From JASTVH01 sp042862465 (lineage in GTDB: Bacteria > Pseudomonadota > Gammaproteobacteria > Pseudomonadales > Oleiphilaceae): DNA of 64,000 nt. Shown here piece by piece: positions 1 through 7,738 of the stretch. The position numbers and the translations under genes were made by a program. The notes under the pieces were generated by a model. That model was not told the origin of the DNA. It saw only the letters and a program-made list of their open reading frames with translations, and did no database searches. The stretch covers positions 186,001-250,000 of the forward strand of contig JASTVH010000003.1 of NCBI GenBank assembly GCA_042862465.1. The letters are read 5' to 3'. The first letter of the stretch is position 1, and the number at the start of each line of letters is the position of its first letter.

Positions 1-980
1 GTGCTGAAGTTCTTGGCCATGGCCACCTGTTTGATGGGATTCTTGCCGGCCTGCATCAGGGCCGCGCAGCGGTAACTGTACTCCCGGGCGATATCGATCT
101 CGGTGGCCATGTCCACCAGCTTGTGGCGGGTCACCTGAAAGCCCTGGATCGGTCGCCCGAAGGCTTCCCGCTGGCGGCAGTAGGCCATGGCCTCCTCCAG
201 GGCGATCTGGGCGGTGGTGTACGCCATGATGCTCAGCATCAGCCGTTCGCGCAGGAAGTTGGCCATGATGGCGATGAAGCCAGCATTCTCGGCGCCAATG
301 AGGTTGCCGGCGGGGACGCGGCAGTCGTCAAAGAACAGCTCTGCGGTATCGCTGGCCCACCAGCCCATCTTGCGCAGCTTGCGGCCCACGGTGAACCCGG
401 GGCGGTCCTTCTCGATCAGCAGCAGGCTGATACCGCCATGGCCCTCGCCGCCCGTGCGCACCGCCACGGTGTAATAGTCGGCCCTTACGCCACTGGTAAT
501 GAAGGTCTTGCTGCCGTTCACCCGGTATTCATCGCCCTCGCGCACCGCGCGGGTCTTGAGGCGCGCCACATCGGAGCCCCCGCCGGGTTCGGTGATCGCC
601 AGGGCGGCAACCTTCTCGCCCCGCAATACCGCGGGCACGACCTTCTCTTTCACCTCGGGTGACGCCCACTGCACCACCGGGGGCAGGGCAATATCCAGTG
701 AACCCAGGCCGGCCACCAGCCCGCCGGAAGTGGAGCGCATCAATTCCTCACTGACCGCGGTCTTGAGGAAAATGTCGCCCTCACCGGTACCGCCCAGGGC
801 TTCGGGATATCCAATTCCCAGCAGCCCGGCCGCGCCCGCCTTGGCGTAAAGCTCCCGGGGAAACTCGCCGGCTTCTTCCCACTCGTCGATGTGGGGCAGG
901 ATCTCTTGCTCGACAAAGCGCCGCGCGGTCTGCCGCGCCTGTTCGTGGGTCTCGTTGAAGTAGCTGATCTCCGCGGCCAT
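1..980 (-). CDS. acyl-CoA dehydrogenase, C-terminus cut by window edge
   Basis: FAD-dependent alpha,beta-dehydrogenation of an acyl-CoA thioester, passing electrons to ETF; a cytosolic step of fatty-acid or branched-chain catabolism. About 326 codons are visible of a family length near 380. Family motifs are AITEPGGGSD (residues about 128-137) and NGSKTFITSG (about 155-164). The catalytic Glu of this family lies near the C-terminus and would be off the window, so it cannot be checked. The ATG at 980 follows an AAGGGGAA ribosome site. A long palindrome lies about 63 bp upstream (1043-1060), suggesting repression by a TetR-type regulator. Substrate chain length cannot be told from sequence. Confidence 0.93.
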   Translation of the reverse strand, partial: MAAEISYFNETHEQARQTARRFVEQEILPHIDEWEEAGEFPRELYAKAGAAGLLGIGYPEALGGTGEGDIFLKTAVSEELMRSTSGGLVAGLGSLDIALPPVVQWASPEVKEKVVPAVLRGEKVAALAITEPGGGSDVARLKTRAVREGDEYRVNGSKTFITSGVRADYYTVAVRTGGEGHGGISLLLIEKDRPGFTVGRKLRKMGWWASDTAELFFDDCRVPAGNLIGAENAGFIAIMANFLRERLMLSIMAYTTAQIALEEAMAYCRQREAFGRPIQGFQVTRHKLVDMATEIDIAREYSYRCAALMQAGKNPIKQVAMAKNFS

Positions 981-1042
981 GGCGAGCGTTCCCCTTTTGC
1001 TGTGCTGTATCGGAGGAATGAGTGTGCCGCAGTTGGTGGTAC

Positions 1043-1060
1043 CAAGCAAGCGCTTGGTTG
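1043..1060. promoter_or_regulatory. palindromic operator candidate upstream of acyl-CoA dehydrogenase
   Basis: CAAGCAAGCGCTTGGTTG forms two 9-bp half-sites with one mismatch, centred on the perfect core CAAGCGCTTG. It sits 63-80 bp upstream of the acyl-CoA dehydrogenase ATG. Its size and symmetry suit a TetR-family dimer, the class that commonly controls fatty-acid degradation genes. Which regulator binds it is not visible here. Confidence 0.5.
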
Positions 1061-1081
1061 TTGTTGGGGGTCGAGCATACG

Positions 1082-1753
1082 CTAGCGCTCGACTTTTTCC
1101 ACTCCGCTCTCAGTCCCCACCAACAGCACATCCGCCGGCCGCGCCGCAAAGAGCCCGTTGGTCACCACGCCGGTGATCTGATTGAGCCGCTCTTCCACGT
1201 GCAGGGCACGCCCCAGGTCCATGTTGTGAATGTCGAGAATGATATTGCCGTTATCGGTTACAAAGCCCTCGCGATAGACCGGGTCGCCCCCGAGCTTGAC
1301 GATTTCCCGGGCCACGTAGCTGCGGGCCATGGGAATGACCTCAATGGGAAGCGGGAAGTCGCCGAGCAGATCGACCTGCTTGCTGTCGTCGACAATGCAG
1401 ATAAAGGTCCGGGCCACCGCCGCCACAATCTTCTCGCGGGTTAGCGCGCCACCGCCGCCCTTGATCAGTTCCAGGCGCGGATTGACCTCATCGGCGCCGT
1501 CGATATAGAAGTCCAGCTGATCCACGGTGTTGAGGTCGTAAACCGCGATGCCGTGACTGCGCAGGCGTTCTGCGGTGGCCTCGGAGCTGGCAACAGCGCC
1601 ATCGAAACCGCCCTTGAGCGTGGCCAGGGCGTCGATGAATTTGTTGGCCGTGCTGCCGGTGCCGACGCCGACAATGCTGTCGCTGTCGAGATGGGCTTGG
1701 ATCTGTTCCAGCGCTGCCTTGGCAACGGCGGTTTTCATCGCGTCCTGATTCAT
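1082..1753 (-). CDS. rpiA: ribose-5-phosphate isomerase A
   Basis: Interconverts ribose-5-phosphate and ribulose-5-phosphate in the non-oxidative pentose phosphate pathway. The product is 223 aa (E. coli RpiA 219). Motifs visible are GVGTGSTA near residue 30, DGADEV (85-90) holding the catalytic acid, KGGGGALTREK (98-108) and DDSKQVD. An upstream in-frame extension to 1864 exists, but the ATG at 1753 has GGAG at proper spacing and matches the family N-terminus (MNQDAMK...). It is divergent from ilvA, as in Pseudomonas-type genomes. Confidence 0.97.
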   Translation of the reverse strand: MNQDAMKTAVAKAALEQIQAHLDSDSIVGVGTGSTANKFIDALATLKGGFDGAVASSEATAERLRSHGIAVYDLNTVDQLDFYIDGADEVNPRLELIKGGGGALTREKIVAAVARTFICIVDDSKQVDLLGDFPLPIEVIPMARSYVAREIVKLGGDPVYREGFVTDNGNIILDIHNMDLGRALHVEERLNQITGVVTNGLFAARPADVLLVGTESGVEKVER

Positions 1754-1844
1754 GAAGCTGCTCCGTGGGTGATCGATGCCGCACATTATAACGGCGCGGC
1801 CGCCCCGTTGTAGACGCCGCTGCGCAAAAGTCCGTAAACTCCTT

Positions 1845-1867
1845 GTTTTGTTTACAACAAACAAAAC
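1845..1867. promoter_or_regulatory. AT-rich palindrome in the rpiA-ilvA divergent region
   Basis: Perfect 9-bp inverted arms GTTTTGTTT and AAACAAAAC are separated by ACAAC and end 20 bp before the ilvA start codon. The GC content is far below the surroundings. It could be an operator shared by the divergent promoters or a 5'-UTR hairpin. No known regulator site was recognised. Confidence 0.35.
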
Positions 1868-1887
1868 CGCCCTGAACTGAGAGAACT

Positions 1888-3414
1888 ATGCCGCAACGCT
1901 ATATCAAGAAGATCCTCGATGCCCGGGTTTACGATGTTGCCATCGAATCGCCGCTCACCACGGCACGCGGGCTGACCAAACGACTGGGCAACCATGTGAT
2001 GCTCAAGCGCGAAGACCTGCAGCCGGTGTTTTCGTTCAAGCTGCGTGGTGCGTACAACAAGATTGCGCAGTTGTCGGATGAGGAGAAAAAGCGCGGCGTG
2101 ATTTGTGCCTCGGCGGGGAACCATGCCCAGGGGGTGGCCCTGGCGGCCACCGAGCTGGGGATCAAGGCTGTCATCGTGATGCCCCAGACCACCCCGGAAA
2201 TCAAGGTGAATTCCGTACGGGACCGGGGTGCCAAGGTGGTTCTCAAGGGCGATGCCTTCGATGAGGCCGCCGCCCACGCGGCCGAGCTGGTCGAGAAAAA
2301 GGGCTACACCTACATCCCGCCCTTCGACGATGAAGACGTGATAGCCGGGCAGGGCACTGTGGCCATGGAGCTGATGTGGCAGACCAGCCTGCCCCTGCAT
2401 GCGGTATTCATCCCCGTGGGCGGGGGTGGCCTGATTGCCGGCATGGCGGCCTACATCAAGTATCTGCGCCCACAGATCAAGGTCATCGGGGTGGAGCCGG
2501 AGGACTCGGCCTGCCTGAGCGAAGCGCTCAAGGCGAAGAAGCGGGTGGTGCTGCCCCAGGTGGGCATCTTTGCCGATGGGGTGGCGGTCAAACAGATCGG
2601 CGCCCATCCCTGGGAGATCTGCAAGGACAACGTGGATGAAGTGATCACCGTCAGCACCGACGAGATCTGCGCGGCGATCAAGGACGTGTTCGAAGACACC
2701 CGTTCCATCGCGGAACCGGCGGGCGCGCTATCAGTGGCGGGTATGAAACGCTATGTGCAGCGGGAGGGCATCGAAGGCGAGAATCTGGCGAGCATCGTTA
2801 GCGGCGCCAACATGAACTTCGACCGTCTGCGCTATATCTCCGAGCGGACCGAGATCGGCGAGAAGAAGGAGGCGATTCTGGCGGTCACGATTCCGGAACG
2901 CCCCGGCGCCTTCAAGAAGTTCATCAACGCGCTGCACAAGCGCAACATCACCGAATTCAACTACCGCTATTCCGACAAGCAGGAGGCTCACATTTTCGTG
3001 GGCGTCCAGGTGCAGGCGGGCGGCCTGGGCAGCCAGGACCTGGTGCAGGAGCTGCGCGAGGCGGGTTACCCGGTGATGGATCTGACCGACAACGATCTGG
3101 CCAAACAGCATATCCGTCATATGGTGGGCGGCCATGCCCCCTGGGTGGATAACGAGAAAGTCTTCCAGTTCCAGTTTCCGGAACGCCCGGGGGCGCTGCT
3201 CAAGTTCCTCAGTTCCCTAGGCACACGCTGGAACATCTCCATGTTCCACTACCGCAACCATGGCGCGGCCTACAGCCGGGTGCTGATGGGCGCCCAGGTG
3301 ACGGATGACGAGAAGGCCGATTTCCTCGCGATGCTGGACCGGGTCGGCTTCGACTACGATGAAGTCAGCGAGAATCCGGCCTATCAGCTCTTTCTGGGAG
3401 CTTCGCAGGACTGA
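1888..3414 (+). CDS. ilvA: threonine ammonia-lyase, biosynthetic (threonine deaminase)
   Basis: PLP enzyme converting threonine to 2-oxobutanoate, the committed step of isoleucine synthesis. 508 aa, close to E. coli IlvA (514). The PLP lysine is K51 in SFKLRGA; the phosphate-binding glycine loop GGGGL is at 178-182. Two ACT-like regulatory repeats follow (about 330-410 and 425-500), each opening with a VTIPERPGAF or FQFPERPGAL type motif. This marks the isoleucine-inhibited biosynthetic type rather than the short catabolic TdcB type. The ATG follows GAGAGAACT. The stop codon is followed one base later by heptamer repeats. Confidence 0.97.
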   Translation: MPQRYIKKILDARVYDVAIESPLTTARGLTKRLGNHVMLKREDLQPVFSFKLRGAYNKIAQLSDEEKKRGVICASAGNHAQGVALAATELGIKAVIVMPQTTPEIKVNSVRDRGAKVVLKGDAFDEAAAHAAELVEKKGYTYIPPFDDEDVIAGQGTVAMELMWQTSLPLHAVFIPVGGGGLIAGMAAYIKYLRPQIKVIGVEPEDSACLSEALKAKKRVVLPQVGIFADGVAVKQIGAHPWEICKDNVDEVITVSTDEICAAIKDVFEDTRSIAEPAGALSVAGMKRYVQREGIEGENLASIVSGANMNFDRLRYISERTEIGEKKEAILAVTIPERPGAFKKFINALHKRNITEFNYRYSDKQEAHIFVGVQVQAGGLGSQDLVQELREAGYPVMDLTDNDLAKQHIRHMVGGHAPWVDNEKVFQFQFPERPGALLKFLSSLGTRWNISMFHYRNHGAAYSRVLMGAQVTDDEKADFLAMLDRVGFDYDEVSENPAYQLFLGASQD

Positions 3415-3415
3415 T

Positions 3416-3443
3416 GTCGGAGGTCTGAAGTCGGACGTCTGAG
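3416..3443. repeat. four degenerate heptamers directly after the ilvA stop
   Basis: Four in-register 7-mers GTCGGAG, GTCTGAA, GTCGGAC and GTCTGAG begin 2 nt after the ilvA TGA. They match the GTYGGAC family seen at 9029, 10445, 16969, 24730 and 48055. They look like a decayed tandem array. Confidence 0.7.
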
Positions 3444-3696
3444 ATGGTTCGGGGAACGACGAAGTCCCGGCATCATCTTATCGACGCCCGACTCTGTGAT
3501 TCATCCATAAAACACCTAAAAGTGACGAAGTCGTCAATTTTTGCGTCCGGTCAAACGTTAATTTTTAAATATTTGTAAAATATAAGTTAGCTGATACTCT
3601 TACTCATGATTCTCGATAAATGCCGTAGAGCAATGATAAGCAACGGTCTGCGGCGTCAGGAAGAACAAAAGATTGCGGGCTCGGGAGAATAACGTC

Positions 3697-3870
3697 ATGA
3701 ATCGCAAACCGGATGTGATTCGGGCGATGGTCATCACCTTTGTCATCGGGTTGGCCATTAGCGGCTTGACGTCGCTGCAGGACAAGCACACCGACCAGGC
3801 GGCAGATTCGCTGCCCATCATTTCCCTCGATGACACCATTGCCGCCTGGGAAAAGCCAGCGGATCAATAA
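3697..3870 (+). CDS. small single-pass membrane protein, unknown
   Basis: 57 aa with a basic N-terminus (MNRKPDVIR), one hydrophobic segment (about residues 9-25) and a polar acidic C-terminal tail. The ATG is preceded by GGGAG about 10 nt upstream; a longer TTG start at 3673 is less convincing. The gene is preceded by an AT-rich stretch (3530-3610) that could hold a promoter. Its 3' end overlaps the convergent fau gene by 7 bp. I do not recognise the family. Start context and composition support a real gene, but its small size leaves doubt. Confidence 0.55.
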   Translation: MNRKPDVIRAMVITFVIGLAISGLTSLQDKHTDQAADSLPIISLDDTIAAWEKPADQ

Positions 3871-4595
3871 CCCCAGCTGTGCTTGATCCCAAAGCGTGAG
3901 AGGCGCAGGCGATAGCGTCCGAAAAAGCGCGGCGGATTTTTCAGTGTTTCTCCGGCCACCAGGGCCTTCATCTCTCGCGTTTGGCTCCCTGCCTGACTGA
4001 TCGCGCCATGATCGGTCACCACATCATCCAGCGGTACATCCCAGGCGGCCACGGGCAGCTCGTTCACCTGTTGCAGAGCATGGGCCAGGCCCAATAGCGC
4101 CGGGCCGTGATAGCCGCGCAGGCGGTAGGCAAAGGTGCGGTCGTAAAAGCCGCCGCCCATGCCCAGGCGCCCGCCTTTCAGATCAAATCCCACCAGTGGC
4201 AGCAAGACCAGATCCAGGGACCAGGCCGCCCGGCGAGCGCCGTTGCGCAGGGCGGGTTCGGGAATGCCGAAACGGTTGGGCTTCAGGCGGGTGTCGGCGT
4301 CGAAGCGATAAAACCAGAGCCGATTATGGAACACCGGGTGCAGGACCGGGAGGTAGCAAATCTTGCCATGGCGGCGGGCCAGGGTGATAAAGGGCGTTGG
4401 ATCGATCTCGCCGTCATTGGGCAGGTAGATGCCGATGTGACGGCTACGTTGCACCGCTGGATGGCTCAACAGGGCACGCGCCAGCTTGAGACCGGCCTGA
4501 CGTTGCTGATGTCGGGACAGGTTGCGCCGGGCCGCTCTGAGCGAACGCCGCAGTTGTCGACGGGTGACAGTGTCGTGTCTGGAAATCGAAGTCAT
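3864..4595 (-). CDS. fau: 5-formyltetrahydrofolate cyclo-ligase
   Basis: ATP-dependent conversion of 5-formyl-THF to 5,10-methenyl-THF, recycling folate. 243 aa. Visible motifs are the N-terminal RRSLRAARRNLS helix, YLPNDGEID, the substrate-loop region LVLLPLVGFDLKGGRLGMGGGFYDR and a late WDVPLDDVVTD. The family (YgfA) is usually 180-200 aa; here about 40 extra basic residues follow the DDVVTD motif. It lies directly downstream of 6S RNA and zapA, the arrangement found throughout Gammaproteobacteria, where the ssrS transcript can read into this gene. Confidence 0.93.
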   Translation of the reverse strand: MTSISRHDTVTRRQLRRSLRAARRNLSRHQQRQAGLKLARALLSHPAVQRSRHIGIYLPNDGEIDPTPFITLARRHGKICYLPVLHPVFHNRLWFYRFDADTRLKPNRFGIPEPALRNGARRAAWSLDLVLLPLVGFDLKGGRLGMGGGFYDRTFAYRLRGYHGPALLGLAHALQQVNELPVAAWDVPLDDVVTDHGAISQAGSQTREMKALVAGETLKNPPRFFGRYRLRLSRFGIKHSWGY

Positions 4596-4612
4596 GGGAA
4601 ATCGGTAAGGTA

Positions 4613-4802
4613 AGAAGCTCTCCGAGCTGCCGTCGCCGGATATAGCCCTTGAACCCTAAGATTCAAGGTGGAGGCCGCTAGATGGAGAATTAGGCTTTCC
4701 CCTGCGTTGGGGGACTTGCTCACATCACCAGGGAGTAGCCTCCTGGGTATTAAGCATCGGCTCGAGGACACAATCCGGCATGTCGTACAGCCCAGAGAAC
4801 TT
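4613..4802 (-). ncRNA. ssrS: 6S RNA
   Basis: Global regulator that binds sigma-70 RNA polymerase by imitating an open promoter. Its 3' part carries CACCTTGAA, GGGTTCAAGGGCTA, GGCGACGGCA and CTCGGAGAG in the same order as E. coli 6S RNA. The 5' end AAGTTCTCTGGG pairs with the 3' CTCGGAGAGCTT to form the closing stem. Length is about 190 nt (E. coli 184). Position between zapA and fau is the conserved locus. Ends are estimated from alignment to remembered E. coli sequence, give or take about 5 nt. Confidence 0.95.
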
Positions 4803-4809
4803 GCAACCA

Positions 4810-4841
4810 AGTATACAGGATACCGGCCGGGCCATTGCAAA
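4810..4841 (-). promoter_or_regulatory. 6S RNA promoter
   Basis: On the minus strand TATACT (4810-4815) sits about 7 nt before the 6S 5' end. TTGCAA lies upstream with a long (about 19 nt) spacer. The -10 is strong; the -35 assignment is less sure. Confidence 0.6.
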
Positions 4842-4863
4842 CGGCATCACGTGAAGATTTGTA

Positions 4864-5145
4864 CTAGTCGTCCAGGGCGTGATCCAGTTTGCGATTCATC
4901 TCTTCCAGCATGTCCGACGCCGAGCCGGTCACGCCGCTCTGTTGCAGCAGTTCGTGCGTGATGTTGAGGGCGGCCATGACGGCAATTCGCTCGGTGCCGA
5001 AGACCTTGCCGCTGGCGCGGATCTCACGCATCTTGCTGTCCAGGTGACGCGCGGCCTGCTCCAGTTCCCGCTGGGATTCTTCGGGGCAGGCGACCAGATA
5101 ATCCTTATCCAGTATGTTGACTTCAACGGTCTGTTTTTCCGACAT
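4864..5145 (-). CDS. zapA: cell division protein ZapA
   Basis: FtsZ-ring-stabilising protein that bundles FtsZ protofilaments at midcell. 93 aa with the family order: N-terminal beta strand VEVNILDKDYLVACPEE, helical region, FGTERIAVMAALNITHEL and a C-terminal coiled coil. The ATG at 5145 overlaps the TGA of the upstream gene (TGATG), so the two are translationally coupled; GGAGCAAC provides the ribosome site. It is the first gene upstream of 6S RNA. Confidence 0.93.
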   Translation of the reverse strand: MSEKQTVEVNILDKDYLVACPEESQRELEQAARHLDSKMREIRASGKVFGTERIAVMAALNITHELLQQSGVTGSASDMLEEMNRKLDHALDD

Positions 5146-5351
5146 CAACGTTGCTCCAGTGCCCGGAGGCGTCCAATCATGGCTTCGATCTTGTTACGGG
5201 CCAGATCGTTCTTTTGCATCAATTGGGCCCGCTCGCGTTGCAGGTCGTCCTGCGCTTCTCGAAGTGCCTTGTTTTCTGTTTCCAGTCGGTGACAGTGCTC
5301 GATCAGGCGATCCAGCTTGTCCGAAAGGGCCTGCAAATCAGCTTGGTCCAT
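5145..5351 (-). CDS. small coiled-coil division-associated protein (TIGR02449/ZapB-like)
   Basis: 68 aa, almost entirely one coiled coil with heptad leucines (LSDKLDRLIEHCHRLETENK, then a second stretch ending GRLRALEQR). This is the short ZapB-like family regularly encoded just upstream of zapA in Pseudomonas-like bacteria. A role with ZapA at the Z ring is inferred from context. The ATG at 5351 is preceded by GGAAG; a TTG four codons upstream is possible. Confidence 0.8.
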   Translation of the reverse strand: MDQADLQALSDKLDRLIEHCHRLETENKALREAQDDLQRERAQLMQKNDLARNKIEAMIGRLRALEQR

Positions 5352-5788
5352 GGATACTTCCAACCAGGGTCAGCGCATTCAACAATGATAAAAGGGGCCT
5401 GATACTCCATCAAGGCGGTTGAGGGACTTTGGGATTACGGATTGCCTGTTGTCCCATCCGCCGATGGCGGCCTCGCTGAGGAACCGTCCAGCCCCGGTGT
5501 GCATGGAGTATAGGCGTTGAAAGGGCCGACGTCAGGTCCTGTTACTGTTTATCCTAAGGCCGCTTTCTTCAGGCTTCGCGCCAAGGCAGAGAACTGGTGT
5601 ACTGTCGGATGGAGACGCGCGTTCCCGGCGCCGCTCCCCGGGCGCCCCGGGGCGGGTTCCCGAAGGCCTGACAGGGTGGTTTTGTGGGAGGCAGTACCTT
5701 AGGATAGCGCCGGGGGCAAAGATTTGGCCCGGGGCCCAATCCCCCGCTGCTGGACGCCCCCAATGTTTGTATCAGACCTAGGAACCCT
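5352..5788. other. 437-bp divergent intergenic region
   Basis: Lies between the zapB-like gene (minus) and ygfB (plus), so it must hold both promoters, but no convincing -35/-10 pair was found by eye. It contains a perfect 10-bp inverted repeat, TATCCTAAGG at 5550-5559 and CCTTAGGATA at 5697-5706, around a very GC-rich centre. No coding region with family resemblance is visible. Confidence 0.5.
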
Positions 5789-6394
5789 ATGACCGCGCAA
5801 AACCCAGCTTCTGACGCCAATGACGATGTGCTCGATTTCGACCGTTGGGCAGACCTGTTCGCCCTTCACAGTGCCTTCAACCATCCCTGTGAACTGCATG
5901 GTGCGCTTGCCGGCCAGCTGGCGGCGGGCGAGCGCCTCTCCAGTGAGCGCTGGGAAGAACTGGCCCTGGAACACCTTGGCACCGAGCAATTAAAGCCGGC
6001 CGAAGGCGAAGCGCCGGATCCCCAGGCCTTCCTGCATGCTGCGTATGCCCGTGTTCTGGCGTCGTTGCAGTCCGAGCAGATGAGTTTCCGGCTGCTGCTG
6101 CCGGATGATCGGGCGCCGCTGGAACAGCGCCTGGAAGCGCTTGGCGCCTGGACCCGCGGCTTTCTCGAAGGCATGGCGGTCGCTGCCGGTGAACAGCTAA
6201 AGCGGGCACCGGACGACATTCGCGAGCTGGTCCGGGATCTGGTGGCGATTACCCAGGTCGAACCCGACGAGGACGACAGTGAGGAGGGCGAGCAGCAGTT
6301 CGCCGAGGTGGCCGAATACGTGCGTATCGGCGTATTGAATGTGTTTACCGAATTCAACCGACCCGATCCGGATCAGGCCAAGTCATTGCACTGA
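5789..6394 (+). CDS. YgfB/UPF0149 family protein
   Basis: 201 aa, all-helical, acidic. N-terminal FALHSAFNHPCELHGALAGQL and the late GFLEGMAVAAGE and VRIGVLNVFTEF are typical of the YgfB family (PF03695). The molecular function is poorly defined; in Pseudomonas aeruginosa YgfB has been linked to beta-lactamase and pyocin regulation (recalled, not checked). It is the first gene of a plus-strand run ygfB-pepP-ubiH-ubiI whose order is widely conserved. Confidence 0.9.
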   Translation: MTAQNPASDANDDVLDFDRWADLFALHSAFNHPCELHGALAGQLAAGERLSSERWEELALEHLGTEQLKPAEGEAPDPQAFLHAAYARVLASLQSEQMSFRLLLPDDRAPLEQRLEALGAWTRGFLEGMAVAAGEQLKRAPDDIRELVRDLVAITQVEPDEDDSEEGEQQFAEVAEYVRIGVLNVFTEFNRPDPDQAKSLH

Positions 6395-6424
6395 GCACAG
6401 GTCCGGACCGAGGAGCCGTTGCCT

Positions 6425-7738
6425 ATGAGCATTCCCAATCGTGAGTTTGCCCGCCGTCGCCAGAAGTTGGCGGGTCTGATGGCCGAAAGCAGTATCGCCG
6501 TGCTGCCTGCCGCGCCGGAGCGCACCCGCAATCGCGATGTTCTGCATCCCTATCGCCAGGACAGTGACTTCTACTATCTGACCGGGTTCGATGAACCGGA
6601 TGCGGTGCTGGTCCTGATTCCCGGCCGCGAACATGGTGAGAGTGTGCTGTTCTGCAAGGAACGCAATCCGGAAAAGGAACTCTGGGATGGCTCGATCGCC
6701 GGCCCGGAAGGTGCCGTGGAAAAGTACGGCATGGATGACGCCTTCCCCATCGATGACATCGACGACATCCTGCCGGGTCTGCTGGAGGGGCGGTCGCGGG
6801 TTTACTATTCCATGGGGCGTGATGCCCATTTCGACCAGCGGGTCATGGACTGGGTCAAGGCGCTCAAAAGCAAGGTGCGCAGTGGTGCGCGGCCACCCGG
6901 GGAATTCATCGCCCTGGAGCACCTGCTACATGACATGCGGGTGTACAAAAGTGCGGCGGAACTCAAGGAAATGGAGCGCGCCGGCCAGATCAGCGCCGAG
7001 GCCCATTGCCGGGCGATGCGCCGCTGTAAGCCCGGCATGAAGGAGTACCAGCTGGAAGCGGAGATCATCCACTGCTTCATGGACCATGGCGCCCGCTCGC
7101 CGGCCTATCCCTCCATCGTTGGCGGCGGCCAGAACGCCTGTGTGTTGCACTATATCGAAAACAGTGCGCCGCTGAAGGAAGGCGATCTGGTCCTGATCGA
7201 TGCCGGCTGCGAACTGAACTACTATGCCGCCGACATCACCCGAACCTTCCCCGTAAATGGACGTTTTTCCCCGGAACAGAAAGCGCTCTACGAACTCGTT
7301 CTGGAGGCCCAGGAGGCCGCCATCCGTGCGACCCGCCCGGGTAATCACTGGAACCAGCCTCACGAGGCGTCGGTACAGGTGCTTTCCCAGGGCTTGTTGG
7401 ACCTGGGCATCCTGAAAGGAACCCTGGAAGAGGTTATCGAAAAGGAGCGCTACAAGCCTTACTTCATGCATCGCGTCGGCCATTGGCTGGGCATGGACGT
7501 CCATGACGTCGGTGAGTACCGGGTAGATGGGGCCTGGCGACTGCTGGAGCCGGGGATGGTGACCACTGTGGAACCGGGTCTCTATATTCCCGCCACGGCC
7601 ACCGAGGTGGACGAAAAGTGGCGGGGCATCGGCATTCGCATCGAAGACGACGTGGCTGTGACCAAAGACGGCTGCCGCGTCATGACCGAGGACGTGCCCA
7701 AGACCGTGGACGACATCGAGGCGTTGATGGCGTCATGA
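6425..7738 (+). CDS. pepP: Xaa-Pro aminopeptidase P
   Basis: Cytosolic dimanganese peptidase removing an N-terminal residue next to proline. 437 aa, two domains: N-terminal AMP_N (about 1-170) and C-terminal pita-bread catalytic domain. Metal ligands are visible: two Asp in LIDAGCELNYYAADITRTF, His in HRVGHWLGMDVHD, Glu in TVEPGLYI and Glu in GIRIEDDVAVT. The ATG at 6425 has AGGAG 9 nt upstream; the TTG at 6419 is the alternative. The stop overlaps the ubiH start (ATGA), so the pair is coupled. Confidence 0.96.
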   Translation: MSIPNREFARRRQKLAGLMAESSIAVLPAAPERTRNRDVLHPYRQDSDFYYLTGFDEPDAVLVLIPGREHGESVLFCKERNPEKELWDGSIAGPEGAVEKYGMDDAFPIDDIDDILPGLLEGRSRVYYSMGRDAHFDQRVMDWVKALKSKVRSGARPPGEFIALEHLLHDMRVYKSAAELKEMERAGQISAEAHCRAMRRCKPGMKEYQLEAEIIHCFMDHGARSPAYPSIVGGGQNACVLHYIENSAPLKEGDLVLIDAGCELNYYAADITRTFPVNGRFSPEQKALYELVLEAQEAAIRATRPGNHWNQPHEASVQVLSQGLLDLGILKGTLEEVIEKERYKPYFMHRVGHWLGMDVHDVGEYRVDGAWRLLEPGMVTTVEPGLYIPATATEVDEKWRGIGIRIEDDVAVTKDGCRVMTEDVPKTVDDIEALMAS

